Shown piece after piece: positions 60,648 to 64,000 of a DNA stretch of 64,000 bases (its first letter is position 1; each line of letters opens with the position of its first letter). A model generated the notes under the pieces. That model did not search any database and was not told the DNA's origin. It saw only the letters and a program-made list of their open reading frames with translations. Source of the stretch: Chimaeribacter coloradensis (lineage in GTDB: Bacteria; Pseudomonadota; Gammaproteobacteria; Enterobacterales; Enterobacteriaceae); the NCBI RefSeq assembly GCF_002858715.1, contig NZ_PJZH01000004.1, positions 1 through 64,000 on the forward strand, written 5' to 3'. A program made the position numbers and the translations under genes.

Positions 60648-60922
60648 CGTCACGCTCCTCAAGAAAAAGTCCCGGTTAACAGCATACTGTCGCCCTGCAT
60701 AAACGTCTAACCGCAATCGGCTGCAGAAGATGATCGTGCTCAAGAATGCGGGCTGACAAGTAAAAATTGCTCCATATAATTCGCCCCGCGCGGGTCTGCT
60801 ATTTTTCACCAAAACGCACGTCTGTGACGCCAGACTTATTAGGTATGGAGTCACAAACCTTTTGTGCGCCGGCGGGCAACCTGATATAACTGCGCACCTC
60901 ACTCAAAGTCAGCAAATTGAAC

Positions 60923-62023
60923 ATGATAAAGACCCCAGAGATCGATTTTACCAGCGAGCATGTCGGGCAGCATGTGGTGGCCTATATGGACGAAATCCGG
61001 GCGGTGCCGCTGGCCGTGCTGGATAACGTGGATGAAGAGGGCACCGTTGAGGAGATCATGCGTGTCTGGATCCGGCTCTCTCTGATGATCACCCGGCGGC
61101 GGCCGGAGATCGCCATTTCCTCTCTGCTGAACCATGTTTTGCCGGGCATCGGCACATTGCCGCTGAAAAAGGTGACGCGCCTGCGGCTGAACCGCCTGTT
61201 CAACCTGTTACTGGCCGAAGGAAAAATCTCTGAGGCGAAACGGGTGTTCGCGCTCTGCAAACAGTTCCTCGGCTGGGCGGAGACCCAGGGCTACCTTGAC
61301 CACTCGCCGCTGGGGTCGATGAAACGCCGCGACGTCGGCGGGCGTAATGCGCCGCCGCGTGAACGCACATTAACGGATGCGGAAATCTGGGTCTTCTGGC
61401 ATGGGCTGGATATGTGGGATCTCTCCGAACAGTGCCGCTGGGCGCTGCGGCTCTGCCTGCTCTCGGCGCGCCGCCCGGATGAAGTGATCCGCGCGCGGCG
61501 GGAGGAGTTTGACCTTAACGCGGGCATCTGGCGGCAGGGGCGGCGCAACAAATCACAGCGCGACCATACGCTGCCCATCAGCCCGCTGATGCGTGAATGC
61601 ATCGAGGCGCTGGAGCGGGCCAACACCCCAGACAGCCCCTGGCTGGTGCCGTCACCGCTGAATGCGGCACAACCCCTCTCCAAAGGGGCGATCACACAAT
61701 CTTTGCGGCGGCTGGTGCGGGCGGAGCGCGGGCTGGGGCTGGAGGCATTCACCACCCGTGACCTGCGCCGTACTGCACGTTCCAAATTGTCAGCACTGGG
61801 TGTGCCGAATGATGTGGCGCGTAAGATCATGAACCACGCCCTTGAGGGTATTGATAAAGTTTATGATACCCATGATTATCTGGCGCAGATGAAAACCGCC
61901 CTGGACAAATTCTCCGCGGATGTTGCCGATATCCTCTCTGCTGAAAGTTACCTGACGCTGCCGCATAAATATGGGGTGCAGCTTGCCCTGCCCACACAGG
62001 CAATGCTCTATATGGAGAAGTGA
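60923..62023 (+). CDS. Tyrosine recombinase / phage-type integrase
   Basis: 366 aa from ATG 60923 (a TTG at 60917 is alternative). N-terminal SAM-like core-binding domain (LNRLFNLLLAEGKISEAKRVFALCKQFLGWA) and a catalytic domain with SARRPDEV (first Arg), TRDLRRTARS (second Arg) and MNHALEGIDKVYDTHDY (His and nucleophile Tyr). The usual His of the HxxR box is Arg, as in some P4-type integrases. No tRNA or clear att repeat nearby. It may have mobilised the toxin-antitoxin patch. Confidence 0.85.
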   Translation: MIKTPEIDFTSEHVGQHVVAYMDEIRAVPLAVLDNVDEEGTVEEIMRVWIRLSLMITRRRPEIAISSLLNHVLPGIGTLPLKKVTRLRLNRLFNLLLAEGKISEAKRVFALCKQFLGWAETQGYLDHSPLGSMKRRDVGGRNAPPRERTLTDAEIWVFWHGLDMWDLSEQCRWALRLCLLSARRPDEVIRARREEFDLNAGIWRQGRRNKSQRDHTLPISPLMRECIEALERANTPDSPWLVPSPLNAAQPLSKGAITQSLRRLVRAERGLGLEAFTTRDLRRTARSKLSALGVPNDVARKIMNHALEGIDKVYDTHDYLAQMKTALDKFSADVADILSAESYLTLPHKYGVQLALPTQAMLYMEK

Positions 62024-62271
62024 CGCCGTCACAAACGCAGAAATAACCGCTAAGATATTTGTGTTAAGTTGTGCAGTAAATCGGTTTTATCAGTGAATTT
62101 AAAATAAAGCTGCAAAACTAAGTGGTTGAAGTAGTGGGTACTGCTGCATCCGCTATAGTTATTCTGTTTTTTTAATGTAAATCATATTGGGTATTGGCTA
62201 CCAAAAAATTCCATATGCACCATACTCATTAGGTGATGCCCCCTCTATAGCACGTGAATAAGGGAACCGCT

Positions 62272-62568
62272 ATGAAGCTATTAACCGATATAGTGGAATA
62301 TAGAACGTGGCTGTTTGATGAGTACCTGTTGTTTCCGGGTTCGGGAATAAACCCTCTGATGAATAATGAAGAGGTGGAGGAGTTACTTTTTCAAAACAGG
62401 CCCCGGTTCTTTCCATGCATTGCGTACGTCACACCGTCAGAAAGCCATCCCGGCACAGCGGAAGTTAAATATATCAGTAAAGAGCAGGTTGAACACTGGG
62501 CGGGAATTATGGGCAGTCTGCCGGCACGTAATAATGACGATTTCCTCAATAGTGATGGGAATCTGTAA
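62272..62568 (+). CDS. Small hypothetical protein, 98 aa
   Basis: Starts at ATG 62272 with AAGGGAA in front; an in-frame GTG at 62254 is less likely. Product has an aromatic N-terminus (VEYRTWLFDEYLLFPGSGINP) and an acidic middle; no signal peptide or membrane segment. AT-rich compared with the window. No family recognised. Confidence 0.6.
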   Translation: MKLLTDIVEYRTWLFDEYLLFPGSGINPLMNNEEVEELLFQNRPRFFPCIAYVTPSESHPGTAEVKYISKEQVEHWAGIMGSLPARNNDDFLNSDGNL

Positions 62569-62679
62569 TACCTCCCGGCCTGATTATCGTGTTGCCGGCT
62601 GTGTTTCCGGGCGCGCGCCTGCGATATGCCGGCCAATCATACCGTTATAATAACTTAATAAATAAACGCTTATTTTAAG

Positions 62680-62712
62680 ATGCTGATTGCCCCAGGACGG
62701 CGCAATCAGCAT
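62680..62712 (-). terminator. Hairpin after the small minus-strand gene
   Basis: Perfect 11-bp arms ATGCTGATTGC (62680-62690) and GCAATCAGCAT (62702-62712), 11-base loop, followed on the minus strand by CTTAAAATAA. Ends the transcript from 63022. Confidence 0.55.
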
Positions 62713-62761
62713 TGATGTCTCGCCATCGTGTTACCTTTTTCCCGCACCGCCCGGGCGGTAT

Positions 62762-63022
62762 TCACCCGGCCCGCTCATTATTTGCCGCATCCAGCACCCC
62801 GGTGGTGATATCCTGGTGGCCCACCCGCTCACGGTATGCCGTCATATTGATTATCGCAATATCAAGCGCTGCCAGCAGTTGCAACTGATTGAGCTTGGGT
62901 GAAAAGAAGACTTCCGTTCCGGCTTCACTGGACATAATTAATAATGGGATCGCATGGTGCGGCCCCGCATCGTGATAAATCTGTTCATAGGTATTTTTGA
63001 GAATGGGGATCTTTCTTTTCAT
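62762..63022 (-). CDS. Small hypothetical protein, 86 aa
   Basis: ATG at 63022 with AAGGGTTAACG in front. Product: KRKIPILKNTYEQIYHD, then HAIPLLIMSSEAGTEVFFSPKLNQLQLLAALDIAIINMTAYRERVG. No clear membrane segment or signal. No family recognised. A terminator-like hairpin follows. Confidence 0.6.
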   Translation of the reverse strand: MKRKIPILKNTYEQIYHDAGPHHAIPLLIMSSEAGTEVFFSPKLNQLQLLAALDIAIINMTAYRERVGHQDITTGVLDAANNERAG

Positions 63023-63368
63023 CGTTAACCCTTACTTGGCTTGTCAGTACGCAGCATCGGCCGTCATTTCTCTATGAAAGGCGTTGTTAAGAATATGATG
63101 AATAATGGGAAGATAAATCTGCATGAGTCTGTCGCGTCTATAACTATAGGCCGGATTACGCCCGCCTGATCGGCCAATGTGTAAGTTGAGAGTGTGTTCA
63201 CACAAATCACTTAATATCATTTACAGCCTATATTCCCGCTGGCACCGCCTCATTTTCCTCAATGAGCCACGGTGAGGCGCGGGCGCTTTTTCCTTTACAT
63301 CAATCACATCCCGCGGTTTCAGCCTTGCAAAGCCCCCGGCCCCGCATAGACTTTGGGGAGGAGGCACC
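63023..63368. other. Divergent region upstream of the cytochrome bd gene
   Basis: About 345 bp without a gene. Contains a 12-bp perfect palindrome (63192-63203) followed by TAATAT (63212-63217) as a possible -10. This is where oxygen or carbon-source control of the oxidase would act. Confidence 0.55.
63192..63203. promoter_or_regulatory. Palindrome GTGTG-TT-CACAC
   Basis: Perfect 12-bp dyad about 165 bp before the oxidase gene and just upstream of a possible -10. It contains TGTG..CACA as in CRP/FNR-family sites but with a shorter centre, so the family match is loose. Confidence 0.35.
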
Positions 63369-64000
63369 ATGCATACTCACGATCTTGTGTTGCTCGTCAG
63401 CCGCGGGCAATTTGCGTTTACCATCGGCGTTCATATCGTGCTGGCCGCGTTGGCGATTGGCTTATCCCTGTTCCTCAGCATTATTGACCTCTTCTGGGTC
63501 TGCACCCGCCGCCAGGTCTACCTGGACATCATGCACTTCTGGCAGAAAATTTTTGCCCTGAACATGGGCGTCGGGGTGGTGACCGGCGTGGTGATGGAGT
63601 TCCAGTTCGGCACGCACTGGGGGCCGTTTACCGCGCGTACCGGGGCAGTGATCGGCCCGCTGATGTTTTATGAGGTGCTGGTCGCCTTCTTTATCGAGGC
63701 GGGGTTTGTAGGGCTGATGCTGTTTGGCCTGAAAAAGATTGGCCCACGCCTGCACCTGTGCGCCACGCTGATGGTGACCGTCGGGGCGATCGTCAGCGCG
63801 TTCTGGATCGTGGCTGCCAACTCCTGGATGCAGACCCCGGCCGGGTTTTCGGTGATGGCCGGGGGCCGCTTTGTGCCGGACGACTGGTGGGCGGTGATCT
63901 TTACCCCTTCGTTCCCTTACCGCTTCCTGCATATGCTGCTGGCCTCGGTATTGGGTACCGCCTTGCTGATTGCCGCCTGCGCAGCCCGGCACCTGCTGCG
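63369..64000 (+). CDS. cydA: Cytochrome bd ubiquinol oxidase subunit I, partial (CydA/CioA type)
   Basis: First ~210 residues, cut by the window end. GGGGAGGAGG precedes the ATG. Family marks: SRGQFAFTIGVHIVLAAL with the heme-ligand His22, FALNMGVGVVTGVVMEFQFGTHWGPF, FYEVLVAFFIEAGFVGLMLFG and VAANSWMQTPAGF. The latter motifs are closer to the cyanide-insensitive CioA branch than to E. coli CydA. Quinol oxidation with oxygen reduction in the inner membrane. Subunit II should follow outside the window. Confidence 0.93.
   Translation, partial: MHTHDLVLLVSRGQFAFTIGVHIVLAALAIGLSLFLSIIDLFWVCTRRQVYLDIMHFWQKIFALNMGVGVVTGVVMEFQFGTHWGPFTARTGAVIGPLMFYEVLVAFFIEAGFVGLMLFGLKKIGPRLHLCATLMVTVGAIVSAFWIVAANSWMQTPAGFSVMAGGRFVPDDWWAVIFTPSFPYRFLHMLLASVLGTALLIAACAARHLL

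Noticed and set aside
60648-60902. N-terminal extension of the hypothetical gene at 60249-60647
   Set aside because: A good ribosome site sits at the internal ATG (60647); the extension has different codon use and cysteine-rich, non-conserved-looking sequence.
60923-62271. tRNA-linked attachment site for the integrase
   Set aside because: No tRNA-like cloverleaf or direct repeat was found at either side of the integrase.
1-64000. CRISPR array, rRNA, tRNA or insertion sequence
   Set aside because: No regularly spaced repeats, no rRNA-like or tRNA-like stretches, and no transposase genes with terminal repeats were seen.

Overview
The window looks like chromosomal DNA of a GC-rich member of the Enterobacterales. 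The evidence is the close resemblance of several products to enterobacterial proteins (SsuA, SotB, YbeM-type amidase, chaperone-usher fimbriae, EntD-type phosphopantetheinyl transferase) and the tightly packed operons with ATGA overlaps. I do not name a genus. All calls come from reading the sequence; no database was searched.

Layout. (1) 1-6.8 kb: organosulfur acquisition. The tail of a flavin monooxygenase is translationally coupled to a MetNIQ-type importer, followed by an MFS carrier, an SfnB-type flavoenzyme and a convergent SsuA-like binding protein. (2) 7.2-14.6 kb: SotB-like efflux protein, a MocR-type regulator divergent from a DHP-decarboxylase-like binding protein and a YbeM-type amidase, then a polar amino acid ABC importer. 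(3) 14.6-20.2 kb: a complete chaperone-usher fimbrial operon on the minus strand (major pilin, chaperone, usher, tip adhesin, minor pilin). The adhesin has an AT-rich lectin-domain segment. (4) 20.6-22.3 kb: VOC-fold protein and an AraJ-type MFS carrier. (5) 22.85-36.6 kb: an eleven-gene catabolic cluster on the plus strand (aldehyde dehydrogenase, HAD hydrolase, two DadA-like flavoenzymes, a peptide/opine-type ABC importer with a Tat-type binding protein and fused ATPases, GNAT, 2-hydroxyacid dehydrogenase, class III aminotransferase), ended by an Lrp-family regulator. It probably takes up and degrades an amine or N-substituted amino acid.

(6) 36.7-59.3 kb: a metal/siderophore and natural-product region. 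A good Fur box precedes a siderophore-binding protein that overlaps a TonB receptor. Then come a phosphopantetheinyl transferase, a five-gene Nik/Dpp-type importer, a GGDEF-EAL protein, an RBBP9-type hydrolase and a 40-residue hydrophilic protein. A 2017-residue NRPS (A-T-C-A-T-reductase) follows, then a second TonB receptor divergent from a second siderophore-binding protein. The NRPS is the most interesting item: its architecture matches pyrazinone or dipeptide-aldehyde synthetases, and hand-read specificity codes point to Leu then Val.

(7) 59.3-63.0 kb: a small mobile-looking patch with a ribbon-helix-helix antitoxin / GNAT toxin pair behind paired operator palindromes, a phage-type integrase and three small unknown genes. 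(8) From 63.37 kb: the start of a cytochrome bd oxidase subunit I, cut by the window end.

Terminator-like hairpins separate most convergent units. No rRNA, tRNA, CRISPR array or IS element was seen.
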